DNA of 64,000 bases from Hydra vulgaris. Taxonomy: Eukaryota; Cnidaria; Hydrozoa; Anthoathecata; Hydridae. Shown here one piece after another: positions 56,001-64,000 of the stretch; positions within the stretch are counted from its first letter, which is position 1, and each line of letters starts with the position of its first letter. The notes under the pieces are model-generated. The model worked only from the letters and a program-made list of their open reading frames with translations, was not told the origin of the DNA and made no database searches. Location: NCBI RefSeq assembly GCF_038396675.1, contig NC_088933.1, forward strand, positions 21,776,001 through 21,840,000. The letters run 5' to 3'. Position numbers and translations under genes: made by a program.

Positions 56001-59000
56001 ATACTTAATCTCTAATAATAATCTTATGGAAAATAATAAGTTATCTGAAAAAGAACTACTTGATGCTGTAAATTTATTAAAATCAAATAAAGGTAATGGA
56101 GTTGATGGTGTAAGTAGCAATATAATAATAAAATCTATATTTTATTTAAAAACTCCGCTTTTGCACATTTTCAGTCTTTCTATAGAACAAGGAATCTTTC
56201 CTGATAAACTAAAAGTTGCAAGGGTAATACCAGTTCTAAAATCTGGAGATGCAACTTGCATCGCAAATTATAGACCTATTTCAATACAACCATGCTTCTC
56301 AAAAATATTAGAACATATTATGAATAAAAGACTGTGCTATTTCTTAGATATTAATAACATTCTTTACAATAAACAATTTGTATTCAAAAAAGGTCACTCT
56401 ACTGATCAGGCAATTGTTCATCTTGTTCATGATATTCTTAAATCTTTTGATGAAAATAAGTAAATAAACTTTAGGCGTTTTTATTGATCTCAGCAAGGCT
56501 TTTGACACTGTTAATCATTATATTTTATAACCCAAATTAAAAAACTACGGTATTAAATACTCGAACCTTAAATGGTTTAAAAGCTACATGTCAAATAGAC
56601 AGCAATATATTTCTCATAATTACGGAAAAACTAACAACATGAATATATTTTGTGGAGTACCACAAGATTTATTCTATATTAGGATCGCTCTTATTTCTAG
56701 TATATATCAATGATCTAAGCAAATCTTGTAATATATTAGACACAATCTTATTTGCAGATGATACTAATCTATTTTATGCTCACAATGATAAAAAAATGTT
56801 GTTTAAAACTGTAAACACAGAACTACTATACCTTGCTGAATGGTTTATAGTAAACAAATTATCTCTAAATTTAACTAAAACAAAATATACTTTTTTCCAT
56901 CGCTATCATGAGACAAAATTCCATTAATACTTCCAAATCTTTATATTAACAATTGCGATATAAAAAGAGAATATCATTAAAATTTCTAGGAATACTCCTT
57001 GACAAAAATGTAACATGGAGAGATCATATAAAATATGTCGAAGGTAAAATATCAAGGAGCATTGGCCTACTATATAGGGCAAAACCTTTTTTAAATTCAA
57101 GTTGTTTAAACTCTTACTTTTTTCTTTTATTCATTCCTATTTTAATTACGCTAATATTGCATGGTGTAGTACCAATAAAAATAAATCAAAAAAACTCTTT
57201 AATATGCAAAAACATGCAATCAGAATTATATCCAATAAAAGTCGCTATACACCCTGCCAACCTTTATTTACTAAGTTAAATATACTAAAGATCTACCAAA
57301 TAAATGTTTATCATCTTCTAATTTTTATGTTTAAAATCAATAAAAGTATTATTCCAAAAGTTTTTTATCTCTTACTCAAAACTAATCAGAATAAATACTT
57401 AACTAGATATTCAAGTAACACCTATATACAACCCAAAAGTTATTTTGCGGCAACTGAGCTTTCAATTTCAATTAGAGGACCAAAAACATGGAATAAAATA
57501 CTCACAACTGAACTTAAAACTCTAGCATGTTAAATGAGTTTAAGGCTAAACTTAGAGAGTTAAAACGATCTACCACAAAACTATTTCTAAAATTGCAAAA
57601 TATCCTTATGATTGATCTATCAATTAAATGAATAGTATAATAATTTTAGAAACGCTTAAGTTAAATGCACTTGGTAACTTTTGAAATTTATTTATGTTTT
57701 TGTTATTTAATATGTGTTGTTATTCTTTTTATTTTTTGATCTCAGACTTTGGTTTTGTGATCTGAAGTTTGATATTAAAAAAAAATAATAATATTTTTGA
57801 ATAAATGATTTTTCAATAAATAAAAATTAAGTTTTTCCGTGCTTTTAGAAGAATATATTTAAGTAAATAGCGCTTCTTGTTATTTTTTAATAAAAATGTT
57901 TTATTTATTACTTTACCAATTTTACGCTTGTTTATTTTATATTGTTAACGGAAGTGCTTATTTTTAAATTAAACTTTATATTTACGGAGCTTATCAAGGT
58001 GCTTGGCGATACGAAATATTAGTCTTCTTCTCGCCCTGCTACATATATATCTTCTTATTAACATACGGCTTGTATAAATTTACATAGCAATAAGTTTACA
58101 TTAAAATATCTTATAATTCGTGTTTATCTTATATTTTATTGATATTGGTTGTAAAATATAATTGACATTAAGCGAGGCAAGATGATCAGACCATTAGGCG
58201 AGGCAAGATGATCAGACCTTCTGCTTGCTCCAGTCAATTTTTTACGCTAACAATTTTGTAAAAAATTTTATATTGACGAAAAAAAAAAAAAACTATAAAT
58301 AAAAAATAACCATGAAAAAAAAAAAAATTAAAGATTAATGATATACATTCTTACTCGCCTTAAAAAAATACATAAAATAGTAAGGAGGGTTGCTACCCAA
58401 TGTCGCCCCTCCCCTCCTTAATCCCGCCTCTGGTTACGAACTCTCTTAGTATTTATTGATGAAATTACATCAAAAATTTGAGTAGAAATATTATATCGTT
58501 CAATAAGCGTTCTAAAAAAGCACACTTTAATCCAGTTGGAGGGAACGACTGAATAAGCGCGAATTTCATAAGTGCAAACTAGCATAAGCGCGAAGCAGTT
58601 GTAAAAAACTGGCATAAGTGCGAATTGGTATAGATGCAAACTGGCATAAGTGCGCCAAAATAATTTGTTAATATTGGCATTAGTGAAAATTAGCATAAGT
58701 ACAAAATGCCAATTTTCATTTATCTTAACGTTTGCAATTTAATCGGCGCATTTATGCCAAATTGCACTTACGCCAGTTCGCACTTATGCCAGTTTTTGTA
58801 ACTGCTTTGCACTTATGACAGTCCGCAATTATGCCAATGTTTGCAAATTCTTTTGGCGCACTTATGCCAATTTGCACTAATGTCAGTTTGCTATTGTGCT
58901 AGTTTTTGTAACTGCTTTGCAGTTACGCCACTTTGCACTTATACCAATGTCTGCAAATTTATTAAACGCACTTATGCTAATTCGTACTTATGCCAGTTCG

Positions 59001-62000
59001 CACTTGTGCCTGTTTTTGTAACTGCTTCGCACTTATGCCAGTTCGCACTAATGAAATTCGTTCTTATTCAGCCTCCCGCAGTTGAAGCACTAATTGCTAG
59101 ATAAGAAAACATTGTGTGAAATAAGATAAAAATTTATTTTTAAAAGAAACGTTAGAAAAAAAATTAAAATTTACATGCTGCTTGTCCTATAACTTTAGCG
59201 GAAATAAAAGTTTTAATCAAAATTATTAGTATATTATATAGGATATACAGCTGCGAAAAATAAAATAGCACCACCGCCAAAAACTGGTTGAAATTAGAAT
59301 TTTTAACTATTTTTGATAGTTTGAAAATCTTTTAAATACATATTTAAATGTAAAATGGCTTATAATTTTTATAAAAAACAAAATATACAAGTTTTAATAT
59401 ATATTATTCATTTATTAAACAAAAATTCAAAAAAAATCAAATAAAACGCGAAAAAAATAATAGCACCACAGCTTTAATGTGTACTTTAAAATAAGGAAAT
59501 ATTATGAGATCAACTGTTTTAAACATTTTACAATAAATATTAGTTATTTCTTAACATATTAGTATTTTGTAGCGTGACCTTTATTGGCAATGACGGCTGC
59601 ACAACGTCTTGGCATCGAGTTAACCAAGTCCTGACATCGCTTTAACGGAATTTTGCTCCATGTCTCCTTAACTACTTTCCAAAGTGACTCCTTCGTGATG
59701 GGTTTGGCAGCAGCAACCACCTCCTTTACGTCACCCCACAAATTCTCGATTGGGTTAAGATCTGGCGACTGTGCTGGCCACTCCATAACATTCACTTTGC
59801 GCTCCTCAAATCAATTCTTCGCCTTCTTGCTAGTGTGCTTTGGGTTATTGTCCTGTTGGGACACCCAGGACAACGGCATTTCATAGTCTGCATACGGCAA
59901 CATCACTTTATCCAATATATCAACATAAACGTGTTGGTCCATAATAGTAGTAATGTGATGAATGGGCCCTACTCCGTATCATTATACTAAAACCTCCATG
60001 TTTAATAGTTTTGATGGTATATTTTGGATTGTATTCTGCATTCGACACGGTCTTCCGACATACGCCCGAGAGCCTTTTCCACCATAAAGCACAATATTAC
60101 TTTCGTCTGTTCATAAAACATTCCTCCATTTTTCGAGTGGCCAATTTGAGTGTTTTTTAGCAAACGCAATACGTTTTACAACATGTCTGGCACTTAGAAG
60201 TGGAACTTTTCGGGGGCTACAAGCTTTTAATCCATTAACTCGCAGACAACTCCGAACTGTTTGTACTGTTGCATCGATGTTCAAGTCCTTTTTCAGCTCG
60301 GTAGCTGTTTTAAAAGGTTCCTTTTTACCCGGTCGGACTAAGCGATTGGCTAGCAATATTGAAATAGAACGTTTTTGACCACGTGTTTCAGGCTTTTCTT
60401 GAAATTTTATGACATTTCTTATCATTTTATTGGAACACTCAACTAAACGACCAACTTCTCTATAAGATTTCCCTGCTGATATCAACTTTCAGAGCAGTTC
60501 TCGTTTTTCTACACTACAATGCTTTCCGCGTCCCATTTTTATATTTAAATATCTCCTACTAATACGCACTAACATAAAACGAATAAAACAGCAAAAAAAA
60601 AACCCAACGCTTGCTATCTTCACAATTATTTTTACCGTTACCAGAGTATTTTACAACAAAAGAGTGTGGTGCAATTTTATTTTTCGGTCAGAAGTTTTTG
60701 ATTAAAACCGAGCAACACCAAGCAGTTTTTTTCCCAAAATGATTTGTTTTAGAAAATAAACATGTTAGCTAATATTTTAAACAGCAAAGCTATAAAAAAA
60801 TTTTAAAAAAAGGAAAATACACTTTGTGGTGCTATTTTATTTTTCGCAACTGTATATAGGCTACATATAGGCTATATATAGGATATATAGGATATAAAGG
60901 ATATATAGGATATATATAGGATTTATATAAGATATATAGTTATTAAGATATTAATAACTAATATTTCTAATGTTATTTGTTTCTAAATAAAAGTCTAAAT
61001 AAACGAATAACTTATCTCTTTAATTTCTGCATTAGATCAGGCGCGGATCCAGCTTTTTTTGATGTTTGAGATAGCTAACTTCCTAAAATGGAACAAACTC
61101 CACAAATTTATATGTTTATCAAAAATTTATATGTTTATCAAATAAGGATGCATTACAAAAAATTGCAATGATTGGAGTCTGGGGAAAAAAAGCCCTAAAA
61201 TTTTGGCCACTACTGCCCCAAACAAGAGAGCAACAAGTTCGAAAAATATTTTTTGAACTATTCTTAAATAAATTTATATTCATGAATATATTCTAAATTT
61301 CATACAATAATCTCTTATTGTTCTATAATTATGGCTACACAAAGTTTGAACCCCCCTCAATTTGAGGGGGTTACAAATTTTATAAGGTCGTAATTTTTGA
61401 ACGCTAAGAGATTATTGTATGAAATTTAAAATTTATCGATGAATATAAATTTATTTAAGAATGGTACAAAAAATATTTTATGAACTTGTTGCTCTCTTGT
61501 TTGGGCCAGATGTGGCCAAAATTTTAGGACTTTTTCGTTCCCAGACTCCAATCATCGCAATTTTTTGCAAATCATTCCTATTTGACAAAAATATAAACAT
61601 ATAAATTTTTAGAGTTTGTTCTATGTTAGGAAGTTAGCTTAAACATCTTAAACATCAAAAAAAGCTGAATCCGCGCCTGTAGATCTATATTGTAAAAAGG
61701 AAAATTTATTTGTCAACCAGCTAGCTATCAATCCAATTTTTGAAAAAGTTGTGTTCAATTTTGCTGTGCTTTTCTTTGTTTGTTTTTAGCCATTTTTTTT
61801 TTTTTTAACTATTTTTTAATTATGTAACTTATTTAAAAAGTCTTGTAAACGCCTTTTTATAGCGAGCTTTTTTTTAAGGGTTTTTGGTGAGAAGATTATT
61901 TAATCTTTTTCGAAGAAAATTATAAATTGTAATAAACAACAAAGAGAAAAAAAAAGAAAATGATTATGTGTCAAAAACAACTTAAATAGAATACCTCGAT

Positions 62001-62190
62001 TTGTTGATATGATTTGCTCATCATTGCAATCAACATGTTAAGCAGCACAATCATTGAAACACAATGATAAAATGTAAACAAAAGATAGCTTGATAAAAGA
62101 ATCATTGTTCCGTCATCAAAACCTCTTAAGGAGTCTAAACCAACTAAATTGATACTTGCCCAAGCTAAAGTAACCATCGCAGCAGCTAAA
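47046..62190 (-). CDS. TRPC-type cation channel, C-terminal exons (5' part outside window)
   Basis: Four minus-strand exons join in frame: 62190-61995, 47764-47591, 47509-47468, 47189-47046 (TAG at 47048-47046); the last three joins are phase 0 with GT-AG introns. Exon 1 carries the end of the ion-pore region and S6: FDDGTMILLSSYLLFTFYHC then VSMIVLLNMLIAMMSKSYQQ. Exon 2 starts DNIEVEHKFARTNLWLEYIG and SLPAPFNLIPT, equivalent to the conserved TRPC post-S6 EW-KFAR 'TRP box' region and its PPPFN. Exons 3-4 give a charged coiled-coil tail (about 60 residues). The protein would form a calcium-permeable plasma-membrane channel. The 14.2-kb intron between exons 1 and 2 contains pogo, LINE, MITE and Tc1 copies. 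Pore residues upstream of FDDGTM are partly on exons not seen. TRPC rather than TRPV or TRPM on the KFAR block. Confidence 0.85.
47765..48680. other. TRPC intron sequence and pogo left flank
   Basis: Contains a hairpin at about 48083-48136 (AGAGCTTTAGTTTGATACCA and complement) and the likely left terminus of the pogo element near 48438 (ATCAAAGTGCCCCAT). Confidence 0.5.
48681..50183 (+). pseudogene. pogo/Tigger-like transposase, broken
   Basis: ATG 48681 opens MIRYRKKKTDRVAIPCDAMK with AAVNEVLEG, the psq-type helix-turn-helix start of pogo-family transposases. Later: INRQTVGKIFQNL near 49055, YNVDVTGLTMVQKP near 49140 (first catalytic D), SKGSKQVGRIASAERE near 49195, LLLLGNHKSYIS near 49420 (second D position reads N, GNH instead of the usual DNH/DGH), and SFPPHCSHKLQSLD near 49500-49540 (final D). 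The last 126 codons (49803-50183) are open and basic-rich. Stops after 48792 and 49265 and frame changes inactivate it. Candidate inverted ends ATCAAAGTGCCCCAT (48438) and ATGGGGCACATTGAT (about 53762) suggest the whole element was 2-3 kb before LINE copy B inserted into it. Confidence 0.8.
50420..53660 (+). mobile_element. LINE copy B, nearly full-length ORF2, inactive
   Basis: Endonuclease from about 50435 (MINIRSIQ), FNVICLTETW near 50545, SCGGVIIFIHNSLIYKLRSD near 50660, ISDHFPIFTA near 51000. Linker NPWITTGILKSIKKKQ near 51260. RT: SNYRPISILLCFSK near 51875, FGFKKGHSTDHAI near 51985, FIDLSKAFDTIDHHIL near 52085, CGVPQGSILGPLLF joined directly to ADDTNLFYSHS near 52300 (57 bp missing), and LGVLLDENITWINHL near 52530. 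The 3' UTR with TTGGCGATAAGACTATTTTG and CTTCTTCTTGCCCCCGCC lies near 53467-53510. Stops and shifts throughout. It lies inside the pogo element and inside the TRPC intron. Confidence 0.88.
51251..52613 (+). pseudogene. LINE copy B reverse transcriptase
   Basis: Main readable RT part of copy B: the linker and fingers at 51251-51736, 51768-51980, and palm from 52020 to 52613. The FADD catalytic motif is kept but the LVYINDL block between it and the PQGS motif is deleted in frame (junction about 52290). A TGA near 52046 and frame changes near 51730 and 51980 disable it. Confidence 0.85.
53661..53975. other. flank with GGGGC/GATC palindromic words
   Basis: GATCAAAGCGCCCCATG and CATGGGGCACATTGATC near 53727-53775 form an imperfect inverted pair, taken as the right terminus of the pogo element or a related MITE. 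Confidence 0.45.
53976..54200 (+). pseudogene. LINE reverse transcriptase fragment
   Basis: Short piece: FGVLHRLILGLLFFAIYINS near 53976-54030 (equivalent of the VPQGSILGPLLF block), then ITIMFIDNTKASYNN near 54060-54095 (FADD replaced by FIDN) and FNTKCVFFQPNQK near 54175. Clearly RT palm but very degraded; a different copy from B and C. Confidence 0.7.
54201..55167. other. TRPC intron stretch without a recognised gene
   Basis: No coding pattern. A-run at 54211-54228. Confidence 0.5.
55168..55344. mobile_element. Tigger/pogo-type MITE
   Basis: 177 bp with ends CAGTTGATTCCCGGTAAGTC and ...GAGTTAACGGGAATTTACTG, TA on each side (55166-55167, 55345-55346). The CAGTTGATTCCCG start is the familiar end of Tigger-like elements. 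Non-coding. Confidence 0.85.
55600..58130 (+). mobile_element. LINE copy C, 5'-truncated
   Basis: Begins within the linker (NSWKTTGIIKSSKKNKQRLY near 55630), with no endonuclease. RT then runs to 57533, followed by a 3' UTR near 57960-58060 that matches copy B (GCTTGGCGATACGAAATATT, CTTCTTCTCGCCCTGC). 5' truncation is typical of target-primed reverse transcription. Confidence 0.88.
55810..57533 (+). pseudogene. LINE copy C reverse transcriptase
   Basis: Opens with the TAA-preceded frame WRIMKEVIGKKSISTNGFPK. Fingers: LKSNKGNGVDGVSSNIIIK, ARVIPVLKSGDATCIANYRP then ISIQPCFSKILE. After a TAA at 56461 and a shift: GVFIDLSKAFDTVNHYIL near 56475, then near 56690 LGSLLFLVYINDL and ILFADDTNLFYAHND (catalytic FADD intact). 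Thumb: LKFLGILLDKNVTWRDHIKY, AKPFLNSSCL, IHSYFNYANIAWCSTNKNKS. C-terminus: SISIRGPKTWNKIL near 57470. About four frame breaks. It is the best-preserved RT in the window. Confidence 0.88.
58131..58535. other. TRPC intron stretch with a short tandem repeat
   Basis: GCGAGGCAAGATGATCAGACC occurs twice in tandem (58172-58219). An unrelated CCGCCTC/GGGG-rich spot lies at 58405-58430. No gene seen. Confidence 0.55.
58536..59086. mobile_element. fold-back MITE built from a 16-bp minisatellite
   Basis: Left end GGGAACGACTGAATAAGCGC and right end ...TTCGTTCTTATTCAGCCTCCC are inverted. Both arms consist of degenerate copies of GCACTTATGCCAGTTC (or its complement) in opposite orientation on the two sides. 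Flanks CCAGTTGGA and GCAGTTGAA may be a mutated target duplication. Open frames here are repeat artefacts. Confidence 0.75.
59248..60852 (-). mobile_element. Tc1/mariner element, near-complete
   Basis: Inverted ends CAGCTGCGAAAAATAAAATA and the complement of TATTTTATTTTTCGCAACTG, each extended by GCACCAC, with TA on both sides (59246-59247, 60853-60854). The interior is a single transposase gene on the minus strand with few breaks, so it is the youngest-looking DNA transposon here. Confidence 0.92.
59559..60535 (-). pseudogene. Tc1-like transposase, lightly broken
   Basis: ATG 60535 (MGRGKHCSVEKRELL), a TGA at about 60490, then KLISAGKSYREVGRLVECSN (helix-turn-helix 1) and FKTATELKKDLNIDATVQTV. 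The catalytic middle is shifted between 60110 and 59830 (FMVEKALGRM, then a damaged VMVWG-equivalent region). The last part MEWPAQSPDLNPIENLWGDV contains the third acidic region and is in frame to the stop at 59559. Normal length is about 330-345 codons, which this span fits. Confidence 0.88.
60855..60935. repeat. TATAGGATA-type tandem repeat
   Basis: Short imperfect repeats of TATAGGATATA and TATAGGCTATA next to the Tc1 element; the left side of the element has TATAGGATATA too, so the element inserted into this repeat. Confidence 0.7.
61038..61679. mobile_element. palindromic MITE related to the element at 16305-17127
   Basis: Ends CAGGCGCGGATCCAGC and ...GCTGAATCCGCGCCTG. Inner arms share the same ordered words as the 16.3-kb element (GCAATGATTGGAG, GAGAGCAACAAGTT, CCCCCTCAATTTGAGGGGG, GAATATAAATTTA-like). 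Flanks share only TAGAT (5 bp), so the target duplication is decayed or different. Non-coding. Confidence 0.82.
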
Positions 62191-62499
62191 CTAAAAAATG
62201 AAATATTACGGTAAAAATAAAACATTTTTAGTTTCATGGACAATTTTTATAAACAAAAATATTTTCTTATTCATAAAAATGTTTAAAGTATATAAAGTAT
62301 TATTTTCAACACCTTTACATTTATTTTTAACAGTTTTGTTATTCTTTTTTTTTTTTCAATACCTGCGTATTTAATACATTTGTATATATTTTTTTAAATT
62401 TGGATGACGTAATATATACAATACAAAAAAATATTAGTAAAAAGTGTTACAAGGTGGCCCATGAGTCACTTTACATTTTAGAAATTTCTTTTTTTATTA

Positions 62500-63827
62500 C
62501 AAAGTTTAGAGTCTGTAAGTTAATTCTGACTTAGTTACGAAAGATAATATCTCTTAAATAGCCTCCATTCTCGGCAACACAAAGTGAAGTTTTTTATAAA
62601 TTTATTGCGGCCGTGGCGCATTGGTTAGAACGCTTGCTTTATAAGCAGGAGATCCAGGTTCGAAACGAGCTTTGGACAAATTTCGCGTCACGGTAAGGAA
62701 GGAGGCGTGAACTTCCTGGTTAAATGCACTTCCGCGGAGCTCTGTGACAAGACCCTAAGGTCTTCTTGGGGCGCCTAAAAAAAAAAAAAAAACTTTGTGA
62801 AGCCGAGAATGTGACACTTCTTAACATCTGAGATTGTAGGGAAAGAATTTCATGTCGTATGTTTGCCTTAAGTTCTTGAATAGTTCGGGACTTATTTGCA
62901 TACACTTTGTCTTTAAAAGATATCCCCAAAGCCAAAGGTCTGGTGCTGTCAAATTAGGAGAACGCGTAGCCGTTCAAAATCGAAATTACGAGAGATTATC
63001 CGATCCTGAAACATTGCAGTTAACAACTGCATTGTGACTCTAGTGGTATGTGCAGTTGCTCCATCTTGTTGCCACCAATACCCTGCCATGTTTGCTAACT
63101 GAGGTTGAACAAAATTTGCTAGCATGTCTCGATATCTCTCAGCAGTTACAGTCACAGTATTTTTATTTCCATCTTCAAAGAAAAAGGACCCAATAGCCCT
63201 ATCTGATGTTACTCCACACCATGCTGTGACTTTAACTGGGAGCAATGGACTCGCATGAAATTGGCATGGATTTTCTGTGCCCCAGAATCTGGTACCCTGC
63301 TTATTCACATGTCCATTCAAATGGAAATGAGCTTTATTTCCCATGATCAACTTGTGCATAAACTTATTGTTATTTCTTGCAGTTCTCTAAAACCTGACGG
63401 CATAGTCGTTTAGTCGTTTTTGAAAGTTTGGTGGTTGTAAAGATTACACTAATTAAACCTTGAAAGGGTACATTTGCAAGTCTCTTTGAATGCGCTGCAG
63501 AGAACTCTGTGAGATGCCAAGTTCTTGAGAACGCCTTCGAGTGGATGTGGTTGGGTTCTCTTCAATGCTACAGCTTCCAGCTTCAGTATTTTTACGTGTA
63601 CGTACTGAACGACCTCGTCTACTTCTAGACCTATCACTTACAGAGCCATGCTCTTGAAAACGCATCACTATGTTCAATATTGCAGGCCTACTAGGGGGAT
63701 GTTGAACATTGAAATGGCGCATATACGATCTTTGGGTTGCAACAATTGACCATCTATTTTCAAAGTAAAATTCAATTATCTTCACTCGTTGTTCTGTTGT
63801 AAACTTATCCATACCAAAAATCTCCAA
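62500..63827 (-). pseudogene. mariner/IS630-like transposase, broken
   Basis: The N-terminal block from 63827/63812 (MDKFTTEQRVKIIEFYFENR) has the helix-turn-helix. Then LGISQSSLQRIQRDLQMYPF, a shift near 63450, AHFHLNGHVNKQGTRFWGTE near 63340 (first catalytic region just upstream is damaged), VTAWCGVTSDRAIGSFFFED and WWQQDGATAHTTRVTMQLL near 63060 (second Asp). FKDKVYANKSRTIQELKANI lies near 62915 and MLRSVTFSASQ directly before the SINE; the tail VAENGGYLRDIIF lies beyond it near 62540-62575. The third acidic segment near 62950 is frameshifted. Several breaks, hence inactive. Confidence 0.85.
62607..62792 (+). mobile_element. tRNA-derived SINE, copy 2
   Basis: Head GCGGCCGTGGCGCATTGGTT with an A-box-like region, anticodon-like stem/loop (loop TTTATAA), B box GGTTCGAAACG. 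The body shares TTCGCGTCACGGTAAGGAAG-type sequence with copy 1, and the tail is 16 A. Inserted in the mariner-like transposase. It is not a tRNA gene: the acceptor stem does not close and a body plus poly(A) follow. Confidence 0.9.
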
Positions 63828-64000
63828 ATATTATATTTTTTAATTCTGAAAAAAGAAATAGAAATATATTAGTAGAAAAAGGATATTAAATTTTTAAAAT
63901 GTAAAGTGACTTATGGGCCATCTTGTATTTTCTTATATTTTATTTTTTATTTTATTTTTTTATATTTTGTATAATTATAATTAGTAAAGTATTAGTAAAA

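Larger units (their letters stand above)
62450..63925 (-). mobile_element. mariner-like element carrying a nested SINE
   Basis: Ends CAAGGTGGCCCATGAGTCAC and the complement of GTGACTTATGGGCCATCTTG, followed on both sides by TTTACATTTTA, with TA at 62448-62449 and 63926-63927. A transposase pseudogene on the minus strand fills the interior, and a SINE interrupts its 3' part at 62607-62792. It lies upstream of the TRPC pore exon, so probably in another TRPC intron. Confidence 0.9.

Noticed and set aside
62607-62680. tRNA gene
   Set aside because: Same reason as for the copy near 14.9 kb; the acceptor stem does not close.

Overview
This window looks like AT-rich eukaryotic, probably cnidarian DNA, most likely Hydra. 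That is an inference from very high A+T, split genes with GT-AG introns, many long (TA)n tracts and the mix of mobile elements (Polinton/Maverick, Penelope-like, CR1/L2-type LINEs, intron-bearing hAT, Tc1/mariner, pogo). Nothing looks bacterial: there are no operons, ribosome-binding sites or CRISPR arrays.

Two host genes can be rebuilt from phase-consistent exons. A TLC-domain membrane protein (TLCD4/TMEM56-like) lies on the + strand with four exons (26848-27041, 34278-34360, 34545-34624, 34709-35080). The 3' part of a TRPC-type cation channel lies on the - strand: a pore exon at 61995-62190, then three exons at 47764-47046. Its 5' exons lie beyond the right edge. Each has one very large intron (7.2 kb and 14.2 kb) packed with mobile elements.

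Region by region. 1-9.2 kb: a decayed Polinton/Maverick with protein-primed DNA polymerase, small conserved proteins, dUTPase-like, penton-like and packaging-ATPase genes on the - strand, and zinc-ribbon/phospholipase A2-like and integrase genes on the + strand. No major capsid or maturation protease gene is visible, and most genes carry breaks. 10.1-13.9 kb: a LINE (ORF1, endonuclease, RT), - strand. 14.1-15.8 kb: a retrotransposon protease/RT relic with a tRNA-derived SINE nearby. 16.3-18.1 kb: two fold-back or TIR elements. 20.3-25.5 kb: a Penelope-like element with GIY-YIG coding and a hammerhead-ribozyme fold, bounded by (TA)n and split by a 3.2-kb DNA transposon of a family I cannot classify. 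26-35 kb: the TLC gene, with a Tc1 element and a LINE endonuclease fragment in its first intron. 35.7-40.4 kb: a five-exon hAT transposon. 41.6-46.6 kb: MITEs and a second unclassified transposon. 47-62.2 kb: the TRPC gene, with pogo, three LINE copies or fragments, MITEs and a Tc1 element in one intron. 62.4-63.9 kb: a mariner-like element carrying a second copy of the SINE.

The mobile elements do not act together as one system, but they are strongly nested and their insertion order can be read. The signals most worth checking are the hammerhead in the Penelope-like element, the two unclassified transposon families, the TIR-like motif in every intron of the hAT, the large perfect palindromes inside the hAT coding region, and the start-codon-abutting TATATAAAAATG motif in the Polinton.
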